Shown here piece after piece: positions 47,456 to 59,900 of a stretch of DNA of 64,000 bases. Position 1 is the first letter of the stretch. Each line of letters starts with the position of its first letter. The stretch comes from Paulinella micropora (Eukaryota; Cercozoa; Imbricatea; Euglyphida; Paulinellidae). Under the pieces are notes generated by a model. The model was not told the origin of the DNA and searched no databases. It worked only from the letters and a program-made list of their open reading frames with translations. Location: NCBI GenBank assembly GCA_019918135.1, contig WBZZ01001272.1, positions 87,501 to 151,500 of the forward strand, in the 5' to 3' direction. Made by a program: the position numbers and the translations under genes.

Positions 47456-47471
47456 GGTTATGGAGCCTTGG
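47456..47471 (+). promoter_or_regulatory. Candidate primer-binding site inside gag (M1)
   Basis: GGTTATGGAGCCTTGG follows the LTR directly and resembles the reverse complement of the initiator tRNA-Met anticodon arm. It also encodes gag residues 8-12 (GYGAL). The second copy is at 57,000-57,015. Confidence 0.45.
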
Positions 47472-49013
47472 ATGCGCCCCGTTACCAACTCAAGCTACCG
47501 AAATTCCCGAAAAGACCCATCGATGAATTTGACCTTTGGAAATTCCAATTTTTCGCTTTTTTATTGGGCGTGGACGCACGCTACATACTACTTCTGGAAG
47601 ACCAAGAATCGCCCTACTCGGTACAAGAGATTGCTGCAATCTACGCAAGTACCAGAACTACTGGACTAAGACCCACCCACCCCGCCCCTAACAACATTAC
47701 TGGATCTGGACTGTCAGCACGACAGCAAGACACCTCGACAGCAAGGCAGTCGAGAAGGAGGAGCGATGACGACGAAGACGATGAAGCATACGGATCGAGA
47801 CGTGGCGACTCATCATCGAGCAGCTCGTCATCACTGACCAGCTCGTCCTCAAGCAGCCCATCCTCGACCAACCCGTCCTCAGGTAGCCAAGCACCCGCCC
47901 TCTTGCCTACTATCAACGTACCAACTGACCTGGATACACTTTTCAGCCAAGCAGACTACATCAAAGCACAGATCCATGTCCGCTGCTTCCTTGTGGAAGC
48001 ATGCCAAGAGTCGACAGCTCTACTGACCGTCCAACGAGCAGGAACCAACCCAGCGGTGATCTGGACAGCGATCTGCGAGCGATTCGGCAGCAAAGGATCG
48101 GTTTCCATCGCTCGCCTACTAATGCAGCTGTTCGAGACAAAGCTGAAGTCAAGCAATGGCCTACCAACATGGATGGAGCTCTTGACCCAACGCTTCGAGC
48201 GCCTACAGTCAAGAGAAGTGCCTCTACCTGATGAATTCAGAGTCGTATTCTTGCTCTTTAAACTTAAGGAGTGCGCCTCTCTATCTATGGGGGATGTAGG
48301 GGGAACTATGTATTGGTCTCGTGCTGATGCTGACAAACCACGTTATAATGAGATATGTTCACTCATCTTACAAGCATACCATGCTAACCAACTCTCTGCT
48401 GCCTCATCTAGGTCCTCGACAGCCCTGTTCACTTCGGCCACACCCGTTGCTATCAACAAAGACATCCGATGTCTCAACTGCAACCGACGAGGACACATTG
48501 CGACCCAGTGTCGATCCACCTGCATGAAACGAGTCTGCGAGGGCCGACCGAAACACTCTGGGGCTGAATGCCCAGTCCGCAGACGACCCACGCAGCCAAA
48601 CTCGAACACACGTCGCGGTGGTCGAGGGGGAGGACCGAATCAACGAGGACGTGGAGGCCAACCTAGACAGACCAACACAAGACGGATTCAACGATCGAGC
48701 GGACAAGCCAACGCGACAACCGAAGTGGAAGCCACGGACGACGTCGATGATCCAACAGGCGACCCACCCGAGACATGGCTGATGCATTCCGCCGACTCCA
48801 ACGACGAACGACCCGAACCAGAGGAGGACGAACCATCGCAAGAAGAAGTAGCCTACGTACAAAGGGGAAGTAGGTACAGAAATAGAGCAGGACCTATCCA
48901 ACTGTCTCCTCTAACACGCACTTCTGATACCTATAACCCTCCCACCCCCACTGAAGCATCGCCCGCACCGCACCTTGATTACGTGGAAGACCCGACGAGA
49001 CGCCCAGACCAAA

Positions 49014-52000
49014 GAACGCTTCTTCCCCTGGGTAATAAACTATATCAACTGGCTTCGATTGAGGCTGAACGGAAGGAGGCTTTGGCACAAGGGCGGGCTA
49101 TGCAAAACACATCAGGTACGACACTGGGTGAAGGTGGTGGCACTGGTGATGCGAGTGGCAGGCAGGGGGGGTCTACCTCTGCGGCGAGGCGAGTTGGAAG
49201 ATGGGAAGAAGAACGAACGGTCATCACGTTAGAGAACGATGGAAGGATGGACCCGGTGCCTCGTAGTGGGGGAGAGGAAGAGAAGAAGCCGCCGAACACC
49301 GCCACCTATGGAAGTGGATAGTGGAGGGGTGCAGGATGGTGACGAGCAACCGGCTGGGGGAGATGAACCTGCTCAAGAGCAAGGAGCTTCGATCGACGGG
49401 GCGGGACCTACGGAACATGGCTTTCGGCACGGTGCAGGATGAAGGGCAAGACCTCTATGAAGTATATATGGACTGTGGGTCGTCACAGCATATGGTACCT
49501 CTGAGGGAAGCGTTAATGGATGTCACCGATGAGGACCCTATGGCGATGAGGGGGATATCTGGGTTGATTGGGCTGAAGGCTAAGGGGAACACGTCATTCA
49601 CTGGTATAAACGGTGAAGATGTGCCCCAGGAAGTGGAAATGAGTGAAACCTACGTGCTACCGATGTTGGATCGGGCGCTATTCTCATCGGAGCGACTGCA
49701 ACGCGCTGGGTATGCAATTGTGATGCAGGGCACCGAATTCTTTGTCACGAAACGGCGAATAGATGTAGGCCCGGGGGACAAAGTACTGATTGGTATTTCC
49801 GACCCAGAAACCTGTCAATATAAATTTACAACTGTAAACCCGCCGGGGTGGAGAAAAGAAAAGAAGGAGTGCTCCCCGTTCCCAGGATGCAACGCGGCCT
49901 TTTGGGCGACGAGCATGAAGCCGACCACTACTGTGGAAATGCAAGAGCTTAATGACGTCTTCCACTTTGGGGAGACGATGGCAAGGCAATTCATGCGGCA
50001 GAATAACTTGGTACCAAAAGGGAAAGGGGGAGTGGTGAAGGTGTGGCTGTATCGGGTGTGCTGCGACTAAGGTGAGGAAGCATTCCACGTTCGAGGGAGC
50101 TTCGCTAACCATCTGTGCGAGGGTGACTGGAGTGTAGACGGCACCGGTCGAATCTCATTTCTTCTCTACGGAGGAGTGCAATACTACCTGCTCTTTGTGG
50201 AAAATGTGTCTGGTTACATTAAAGGAAAATGGAATGCTACTCGTGCATCTGAATTTGCACTGCAGCAGCTCAAAGACGTGCTGGCGTGGTCTGAAACCCA
50301 AACAGGCCATAAGGTGAAACAGTTTAGGACTGACAAGGAGTGGGTCTCGAAAGCAATAAAAGAGTACCTAACCAGCAAGGGTGTGGAGCAACGGCTACCA
50401 GTGAGAGCGGACCCAAATAAAGACGCATACGCGGAAGCGGGCATTCACATCGTCTTCTCACTGGCAGCTACGTTGCTGACGGCGAGAAGTGTACCTGTAC
50501 TTCCTGCCGTTGGCGGTGGACTACGCTGTGTTTCTGATCAACATGCAGGGACGTGCAGGGGCGAAGGCCACAAGGCACGAGATGATATACAACAGACCTG
50601 CGCCACCTTTCTCAATCCTGAAGCCCTTCGGATGCCTCTGTGTATACTGCAAGGGTGGAAAGAAGGGACAAGAGAAAGGGGTACCAGGAGTCTTCATGGG
50701 GGTGCATGTGGAGGAATCTGCCTACAAGGTATGGAGTTTCTACGAAAGCAAGCTGGTTACAACTGTGGACATGGCGATGAGGGACCCTGAAGTGCATTGT
50801 TGGCCTACACTTTACCCAGGGGGCAAGATGGCGTCATCACTCCAGCATGCTTTCCAAATGGCGCACCAAGTGGGAAAAAGTGTCGACAAAAATGACGATG
50901 TACCCGGAAGATTTTTCACCGACAGTGAGCGAAAGGTGTTGGAATCGCTGACAGACGGTAGCGGTTGGGAAGAGAATGAAGCGACGGAGGAAGTGGCAGA
51001 CGTAGTAGCCCGGGACGCCGTTGGGGAAGTGTTCTTGGAGGGGTTACAGCCAGTTCCAACTGACGACTCGGGACTTGTCGAGTTGGTGGTCTACGACGAA
51101 GGGGTGTCTGGGGACGTTGGGGGACAAGAGAAAGGCAAGGGGTTCAGCTGGAGAGGCAGCATCGAATGGAGAAGCAGAGCCTTTGGTTGGTCCTGTGGGA
51201 AATGAGGACGTCAGGAGGGATGCAAGAGGTGTGCCTATCGAATGGACGGGCAGCAACATCGATGTGTCCAACATAGTCGTTGGAACGAGGAGCAGGATGC
51301 AAACGAAGCCGGGGAACTTTAGGTCCGGTGCATACCTGGTGACGGTTCCGATTCCTTATCGCCAGGCAACAAAGTCGGGGTTGTTCAACGACTCCAGGTT
51401 CGCAGACATAGACAGGCACCTTCGACTAGGGGCTATTGTAGAGCGACATGTGTCCGAAAAGCCGGTGGGGCATCCGTTGGTGCCTACTAGGTTTGTCGAT
51501 TTCGAAAAGAGAGAGACGATGGACGGACCAGTTGTGGATACAAAGTCTCGTATCGCTGGGTTGGGGTTCCGGCAGCCGGCATGGCAATAACACAAAGTGG
51601 ACCTGCCGACGTGCAGGGTGGAGATCGTGTGGCTCACGTGTGCGTTGTCGGTCCCACAGGGGCTGGAAGCCTACGGGATGGACGAGCAGAGTGCCTTTCC
51701 GCAAGTTAAGCTTCATGTGCCGGTCTGGTTAAAGCTTCCGGAGGGGTATACACTCCCTAACATCGTTTGGGAAGCGCTTGGGGGAGTCAGTGGATTGAAG
51801 CCCTCTGGGCATATATACTGGAATGAGCGTGTAGTACCGACGCAGGTGAAGATGGGGTTTTAACAGAGTATTGTTGACCCTGTTTTGTTTGGCCGGGTGG
51901 ATGCTAAAACGAAGAAGACCGAAATACTCACATACCACGTCGACGATACATGCATGCAGTGGCATCCGAAGACAGCAGGAAGGAGTATGTGAGTCGGCTC

Positions 52001-53033
52001 CAGAAGGAGTGGGGCAACGTTAAGGACCTTGGGCCCATCAAGAAGTTTCTGTCGCTCGAATTTGAGGTGAGAAAGGAGGAGGGTGTGTACACCCTCAGCC
52101 TGTCAACGTGAGTGAATTGCAACACTCATGACCAGGTTCAAGAGGAGCGATGGACGGCAATGGATGCCGGCTAAGACGCCGTGGCTACCATCGGGCTCAA
52201 AGATGCAGTCGGCCATGCGGGAGTATTCCCCACAGGAGATAGTGGGTAGCTACATCTATTTGAAGGCCAGCGTTCCGGAATCGGTGTTACCGGTCAGCGT
52301 CCTTGCGGAGCATCAATCGAACAGGGAGAAGTTTGATTATTGCGCGGCAAAACAGCTCCTACGATACTTTTTGCATGTGAAGGACCGGGGAGTAAGATTT
52401 TCATCGAACGGGAACAGAACCATGGTGGCTGACTCTGACTCGTCGCCGCTTAGGAACGGAAGCCGGATGTACTCACGAATGGGGGGAGTGGTGTTTTTGG
52501 CCGGTGGGCCCATCATGGTGCGAGCTTCAACTCAGAGGCACTTGGCTACCGGAACTCAGGAGAGCGAAACGTATGCGGCATCGGAGGTACTACATGACTT
52601 GGAAGCGATGCGTAATGTGATTAAGTCACTTCCGTGGTCGGACGACAACCCACTGAAGAGCGAGTTGATGGCTAAACCGACGCTGCGTGTCGACAACCAG
52701 GCTACCGTGTGTACTGCCCCTAGCTTGATCTTTGGGAAACGAATGCGACATATTGCATTGCGTCACTACCATGTTACCGAGGCGATAAGGAAGGGGGAGG
52801 TTGGTCTAGAACGGGTACCGTCAGCGGACAATCGAGCGGACGTGTTGTCCAAAGTCATCACCAGTCCATCGACGTTCAAGAAGGCAGCGGATAGGCTTGC
52901 TGGACACCTCTCTAAGTAGATAGAGTTGATACTAAGCAAATAAGTCAGTAATATCATTGTACCAGTATGACTAAGGCATGGAGTACTCAGGACAAGTCCA
53001 TAGGATCTAACTGCCTCTGAATTTAGGGGGAGC
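49014..53033 (+). mobile_element. Copia family N, pol half (end of gag to RNase H)
   Basis: Plus-strand pieces in order: end of gag (49,014-49,440), protease near 49,470 (VYMDCGSSQHMV), integrase core around 50,110-50,490 (VDGTGRISF, FRTDKEW, AYAEAG), a linker with the G-V-P..W motif near 51,225, reverse transcriptase pieces with HVDD near 51,940, and a well-kept RNase H at 52,128-52,919 (RVDNQATV, ADVLSKV). A polypurine tract (TTTAGGGGGAG) then leads into the LTR. Fossil with several breaks; its own 5' end is replaced by family M1 sequence. Confidence 0.9.
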
Positions 53034-53339
53034 ATTACAATGTAGTGAACAGTAATTTCTGACGGTAGTTACAATTTGTAATGATTATCGTTAGGACTGA
53101 TTCTCATATTATTATTTCAATATGACTGACATTACTGACTTTACTGATTTTTACTGTAGACCGTATTAGGACAATTACTCAGGTCAGCCGACCTCGTGCT
53201 TCAGTTTACCGCCAATAAAAGAGCGGCAATTCTGTCCTCTCAGTAAAATCTCACAATCTGCTCAACCATCAACTACCAAAGTGAACCGGCTCTAACCCGG
53301 CCTCTGCCAACTAGACCGTCTACCGGAGTTTATTATTAC
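53034..53339 (+). repeat. LTR of copia family N (3' LTR)
   Basis: About 306 bp matching 4,611-4,926 on the other strand. It follows the polypurine tract directly and ends TTTATTATTAC. Confidence 0.85.
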
Positions 53340-53341
53340 AT

Positions 53342-54930
53342 TTCGCTCTTCTCTCATGCTGTGCTTGAGGATCAGATGCATCTGTGAGTGCGTGTGCATG
53401 TCCTATTCCTGTGTTGTTTGTCTGTGGGGTTGTGTCGGTGGGATGGGGTGCAGCTGTCGGTGTGGTGTCGATGTCCTGTGTTGAAAAGCTATCTTGTGTT
53501 TGTGTGTGTTTGCGATCTATGCTGACTTCCCCTGTGTCCCCTCATACATATAACACTGTCCTTGCTGACTATCTGACTGACTAACGTCATCGACATTGTC
53601 GTATGTGTCGTCATCGTCATGAGTCTGTGCCGTGTCCTCTTGTGTGTGGGTGGTGGTGGTGGTGGTAGTGGGTGTGGAGTGTGTTTGTTCAACATCGACA
53701 TCCTTACTCTCACTCTCCCCCTCAGCTACATCCTCATCTCACTTGACAGTTCTGGATGTGCTTCCTTCCCTATCACGTACGGGTTAAACCGCACGTTTCT
53801 AAATCCTGTTACTACTTTCCTACCGTCCCACACTCTATATAACTCTCTAAATAAGTCATACCCTACTAGCATAGCTTTCTTTCCTCTAAACTGTCCCTTT
53901 CTACCCTTGCCTGTATACATTACTTCCATACAGCCTATCGGTCTAAGGTGTTTTAAAAACGGTTTCCTTCCCAATAACTGCTCAAATGGGGACAGTCCCT
54001 TCCTAGGTCCTTGGGTGGCAGGCAAAATGTTATGTAGAGTGGTTGCCGAATGCTCCATCTCTGCCCAGAAAGAAATGGGCAGGTGGGGATGGTAACGCAT
54101 GGCTCTTGCGGCCCCAGCCGTAATGTCATTGGCTTTTTCAGCGATAGGGTTACCATCTTTGTCCCCTGTTGCTGACGTTTTCCAAATAAACTGACTAGGC
54201 TTCCACCACTCTATCACCTCTTTCGGGACATCAAACCCTTGATCACATCTAATTTCATGTACTTTGTTTCCTGTCTGTCTCTCATAAAATGCTACCGCCT
54301 GCTTAATGCAGTCAATAAATTCGTTCTTATGCGCCAGATAATAATCCTTAATAATAACGAGTAATAGTCCGTGACCGAAAGTTTGTGTCTCTTACCGTGT
54401 ATTGACAGTGCTGACCACGTTCCGGTGTCTATATGTAATACTACTCCTGGCTTACTAGCTCTCTCTATCTTATTAACTTTAAACCTAGGCAACTGCTTTG
54501 CCTTACCTATCATGCATGATTCGCAAAATTCTACTTTCATCTCCTACTAGCTTTATGCCTAAATGCATTTGCCAAAGCTCTCATCTTTTTAATGCTATAG
54601 TGTCCACATACATAATGGAACAATTCTATATCTACCTTTCTAATCGCACCAGGCTTACAGGGATAAGACGCACCAGGCTTGCAGGGGTCGTCCAGGAGGG
54701 GAAAAAAGTGGATAGGGGAAAATCTGTTGCCAGCCTGTAACCAGGCAGGACACAAAGCATTTCTTTCTGCCACAAAAACCCGTGCCCGCATGGGCTTCAC
54801 GCACATCAAGGTACTTGCTGAACTTTAAGCTCCACGCGTCACTCAGGTCTCTGCACGCAATTCCAGAAACCCCTTTCCAAACATCGCACAAAGCCGACAC
54901 ACACACATCTCCTCCTCCATAACCTACATC
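53342..54930 (-). mobile_element. Copia family Q fragment (protease end, integrase)
   Basis: From right to left: a region before integrase near 54,660-54,900 (DLSDAWSLKFSKYLDVREA), the zinc-binding start (FHYVCGHYSIKK, then FCESCMIGKAKQ near 54,520), the core start (VLHIDTGTWS near 54,430), and the core end with GRKPFLKHLRPIGCMEV near 53,950. It is followed leftwards by S/T-rich DNA up to the family N LTR. Fossil, broken, no LTR seen. Confidence 0.8.
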
Positions 54931-56603
54931 TATAACGTAGTTATTAGGTTTCCTTTTTCACTCGAGCAGGAATTGCTCCCAAGCAGGTGTGCGACAAATA
55001 TAAATCGTCTCAGACTCTCCGGTACCCAAAGGGTCCATTTGTCCGGCTGTGACGCATAGCGACCATGGAGGCCCTTGTACCACAGTAGACCATCTCTCCA
55101 TCCCATCTCCTTCATCTGATCTTTGATCGCTTTCGTCATCTTCAGCTCATCCGGGTTCTGATATAACTGTATGAGTTCCTTAAACTCCGGATCTTGAGCC
55201 TGTTGTTGCCTCCATGTGGTAGGCGAGGCTATATGGATAGTACCATCTTCTAGCCGTACCCCGATCCTCTCCGGGTCATCGTCTAGGTCACTTCTCCGCT
55301 CTTGAGGAGGCTCCGCATAAGCTTCCTGCGTCTCCTCTTCCCTCATGTTCGCCTTCGCATTCTCATATACCTCATAGGACCACTCAGCGTCCTCCTGGGT
55401 ATGTAGCTCACAACATATCCCGTGATCCGGGCCTTGTGGACTGTACCGTAGACCCGTGCGGTCATATCGGACTCCACTCGCCATCCCCATCGATGTGGCT
55501 GACCTCGTACACCTTGTTAGTGGACAAGTCTTCCATCTCCACCGTGGACACCAACGCCGATACTTCTGAGTTAAACTCTAGCCTAGAGAGGCTATCAGCG
55601 ACCACATGTCGCTTCCCCGGTAGATGGACCATTGTAAAATCGAAACAAGACAAGAACGCTTGCCACCGCGCCAGCCGTCCCGTCTGTTCATGATTCATCA
55701 ACCATTACAGGTTATGATGATCAATACTAACAATAAATTGAGGTCCTCCCCACAAATACTCTCTGAGCCTCTTGAGGGCCCATACTACCGCCAACGCCTC
55801 TCTTTGCCTTGTGCAATAGTTTCTCTCCGCCGCACACAATTTTCTACTAATAAACATGATTGGGCGTAATTTCTTCTCCTCATCTTCCTGTTGTAATACG
55901 GCCCCATTCGCAAACTTAGATGCATCTGTATCGACTACAAATTGTTTCGTGAAGTCGGGCATCGTCAACACCAGTCCACCGTCCTTCGGGTCTTTGTGTA
56001 TAAGATCTTTGAGCGCATGAAACGCTTGCAAAGCCTCTTCATCCCACTTCTCAAAGTCTCCGAAATCAATCATTCTCTCCAATTTAGCCCGTGTTGCGCC
56101 CCAATCGGGTATGAACTGGCTATAGTGTTGCGCCATCGCAAGGAATGAGTGCAATTCATGCGGTTCTTTGGTATCGGTCGATTCATAATCTCCTCCCTCT
56201 TCTCCTTGGATATCAAGACCCGGTTATGAGAGATCTAGTACCCTAAATATGTCACACTCGTCTTGGCAAGTTGACACTTCTTCAAATTACATTTCAGGCC
56301 AAAAGCTCCGATGCGCCTGAATATGTCAGACAAATGATCGATATGCTCCTCCATTGTGATAGAGAATACGATAATGTCATCGATATAACAAATGCATATT
56401 CTCCCGCTTTCTGTCCCCGCCTTCTCATAAAACCTCCGTCTATCAGATCATCGTACTGACTGCTTAACATCTTCTGCATGGCATTCTGAAAGAGTCCTGG
56501 GGCTTGCTTGAGGCCCATCGGAAGCACTTTCCATTGGTATATCTCCATACCCACTACAAACGCTGTCAGCCATCTGGACTTTTTCTCCAGTGGTATCTGC
56601 TAC
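54930..56603 (-). mobile_element. Ty3/gypsy pol fragment (RT, RNase H, start of INT)
   Basis: From right to left: reverse transcriptase (YQWKVLPMGLKQAPGLFQ near 56,510), RNase H (QFVVDTDASKFANGAVLQQ near 55,920; SIDHHNL near 55,710), the connector (HLPGKRHVVADSLSRLE near 55,600) and the region before the integrase finger (DGTIHIASPTTWRQQQ near 55,210). It is the same family as 25,610-26,810. The M1 element begins at 56,604 within the reverse transcriptase. Fossil. Confidence 0.85.
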
Positions 56604-56999
56604 AGTAAGCAATAATATTTACTCAATATATTGTTACCTTTTATGGTCAATTTCACGACATAACATTTATATTTGACCGGATCATATTCATTACCATTTT
56701 CATATTTCGTATCATAATTATTATTCGTTACGTTGATATTACCGTTATTCACAATTAGTTGCCAGTTAGTATAGATTGGCCCATACTGAATCATCACTTG
56801 AATTTCTGACCACAAGATCAGTATATAAATTTGTGGTATTTATTTCACTATAAATTTATGGTAAATTAGATTGAGTTTCAATCATTGGTTTCTAACCATG
56901 GATTAAATTCATTATTGTTCCTTCAACCTTTGATCAAAGTGCCTCAGCGCAAACGATTATTCAAGTATCCGGAGACTAATGTCTACTAGTGTACTTACT
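56604..56999 (+). repeat. LTR of copia family M1, copy at 56.6 kb (5' LTR)
   Basis: 396 bp, AGTAAG...CTTACT ends, TATA box at about 56,821-56,830, same length as the 47 kb copy. The gag ATG is at 56,979, inside the LTR. Confidence 0.9.
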
Positions 57000-59900
57000 G
57001 GTTATGGAGCCTTGGATGCGCCCCGTTACCAACTCAAGCTACCGAAATTCCCGAAAAGACCCATCGATGAATTTGACCTTTGGAAATTCCAATTTTTCGC
57101 TTTTTTATTGGGCGTGGACGCACGCTACATACTACTTCTGGAAGACCAAGAATCGCCCTACTCGGTACAAGAGATTGCTGCAATCTACGCAAGTACCAGA
57201 ACTACTGGACTAAGACCCACCCACCCCGCCCCTAACAACATTACTGGATCTGGACTGTCAGCACGACAGCAAGACACCTCGACAGCAAGGCAGTCGAGAA
57301 GGAGGAGCGATGACGACGAAGACGATGAAGCATACGGATCGAGACGTGGCGACTCATCATCGAGCAGCTCGTCATCACTGACCAGCTCGTCCTCAAGCAG
57401 CCCATCCTCGACCAACCCGTCCTCAGGTAGCCAAGCACCCGCCCTCTTGCCTACTATCAACGTACCAACTGACCTGGATACACTTTTCAGCCAAGCAGAC
57501 TACATCAAAGCACAGATCCATGTCCGCTGCTTCCTTGTGGAAGCATGCCAAGAGTCGACAGCTCTACTGACCGTCCAACGAGCAGGAACCAACCCAGCGG
57601 TGATCTGGACAGCGATCTGCGAGCGATTCGGCAGCAAAGGATCGGTTTCCATCGCTCGCCTACTAATGCAGCTGTTCGAGACAAAGCTGAAGTCAAGCAA
57701 TGGCCTACCAACATGGATGGAGCTCTTGACCCAACGCTTCGAGCGCCTACAGTCAAGAGAAGTGCCTCTACCTGATGAATTCAGAGTCGTATTCTTGCTC
57801 TTTAAACTTAAGGAGTGCGCCTCTCTATCTATGGGGGATGTAGGGGGAACTATGTATTGGTCTCGTGCTGATGCTGACAAACCACGTTATAATGAGATAT
57901 GTTCACTCATCTTACAAGCATACCATGCTAACCAACTCTCTGCTGCCTCATCTAGGTCCTCGACAGCCCTGTTCACTTCGGCCACACCCGTTGCTATCAA
58001 CAAAGACATCCGATGTCTCAACTGCAACCGACGAGGACACATTGCGGCCCAGTGTCGATCCACCTGCATGAAACGAGTCTGCGAGGGCCGACCGAAACAC
58101 TCTGGGGCTGAATGCCCAGTCCGCAGACGACCCACGCAGCCAAACTCGAACACACGTCGCGGTGGTCGAGGGGGAGGACCGAATCAACGAGGACGTGGAG
58201 GCCAACCTAAACAGACCAACACAAGACTGATTCAACGATCGAGCGGACAAGCCAACGCGACAACCGAAGTGGAAGCCACGGACGACGTCGATGATCCAAC
58301 AGGCGACCCACCCGAGACATGGCTGATGCATTCCGCCGACTCCGACGACGAACGACCCGGACCAGAGGAGGACGAACCATCGCAAGAAGAAGTAGCCTAC
58401 GTACAAAGGGGAAGTAGGTACAGAAATAGAGCAGGACCTATCCAACTGTCTCCTCTAACACCCACTTCTGATACCTATAACCCTCCCACCCCCACTGAAG
58501 CATCGCCCGCACCGCACCCTGATTACGTGGAAGACCCGACGAGACGCCCAGACATCCCATGGAGCTCGCTGACAATCACACAACGCATGGACGAGAACGA
58601 CCACAGACGTGCCTACGTTCAATGGACGCGCATGCGGGACGCATTTCGAGCGATCCCACAAGGATTCCCTGTCCCACCTGCCCATTGGCCGCGACCTTGG
58701 TGCCCCCTTGGAACACCCCTCAACTATTTCCTTCCAAGAACGGATCCGTGGATGTTACCATCGCTGCTAGTTCAAGACGCGCCCGGCTCAACAGGTATTG
58801 AGCACATCGTACTGCGGACAAGATGCCCGAGACGAGCACGACGTGAACCAGGTAGTTCACCGCAACAACCGCCGGAAACAACTACACGATCCCCGCGCGT
58901 GCCAACGCAGAGCTTTATGAGCTCACCTGCACCGGAAGAGAGGACGACATCAGAGCAAGACCGTCAAGAAGAGCAACCTACCTCAAAGCCCATCGGAGAA
59001 CATCGACAGCGACAGTTGAATTCAACCAGCGCAGAGGACACCTCGATGAGCGAAACACCGCCTACCCCGTCAATGGCATACAATGAGGAATCGCCCATTT
59101 CAAGTTTCACGGTACCTATCCCACCGAACCTGCAGACCGAGTGCTTTACCCCGTTGGCCCCGACGACGACTTCAGCGAATGCATCTACGGACAACAAGGA
59201 CGCAATAAGACGCATACAAGCCATCGAAGCATTACCATACGGCCAACCAGTGCAATACAGACGTGTACCTGGAGTTTCACAGCCAACAGAACGACGATAC
59301 ACCTTCGCTTGGACAGATGCACATCATTGCTTTCGTCACCCTACCACCGATGAGCTGGCCTACTGGAGCATCGTGAAGGACTTCCGACTACTCCCGGAGA
59401 ACTGGGCACTAACCAAACCAGACTGCGTCGACTGCAAGACTACACGCGAAACCAGACGCGGCAGCATTAGATGGGATTGCACCTACTGCGGCAACCAAGA
59501 AGGGAAACTGAAGCGTTGCAGCGGATGTCAACTCGTCTACTACTGCAACACCGATCATCAGAGGACCGATTGGCCTGCACACAAAGAGTTCTGCAACATG
59601 GCCAAGCGGCATCCACTCATCAACCGACTTCGAGAAAGGGGAACGAGATACGATCTACTCGGCATACCAACGCACCAGCCCGAGCTAGGCGACCTCGCAT
59701 TTCAACATCTGTTACGTTACCGTGAAGGTGGACCACACGCACCACTGTTCATAGACACACCCACAATGGTAGATATGGCGATGAGCCTAGATGAATTTAC
59801 GACGAGGGGGAGACGTGTGGACCCCAGGACGGCCACAATGGCACAATCACACGCCCACCTTAACTTCACGGAAAACGAAGAAGACTACGAGGTGACCTCT

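Larger units (their letters stand above)
47060..49013 (+). mobile_element. Copia family M1, 5' half (LTR plus gag start)
   Basis: LTR and gag up to the PDYVEDPTRRPD-like block are nearly identical to 56,604-58,553, then the match stops sharply and family N sequence follows. It includes the DEFDLWKFQFFAFLLG block, the serine run and the CCHC knuckle (CLNCNRRGHIATQC). It is inserted against family P reverse transcriptase on the left. Recent but incomplete. Confidence 0.9.

Noticed and set aside
57185-57460. Minus-strand Asp/Leu-rich frames repeated at 47,641 and 57,185
   Set aside because: Antisense shadows of the serine run in M1 gag; their duplication only reflects the two copies.
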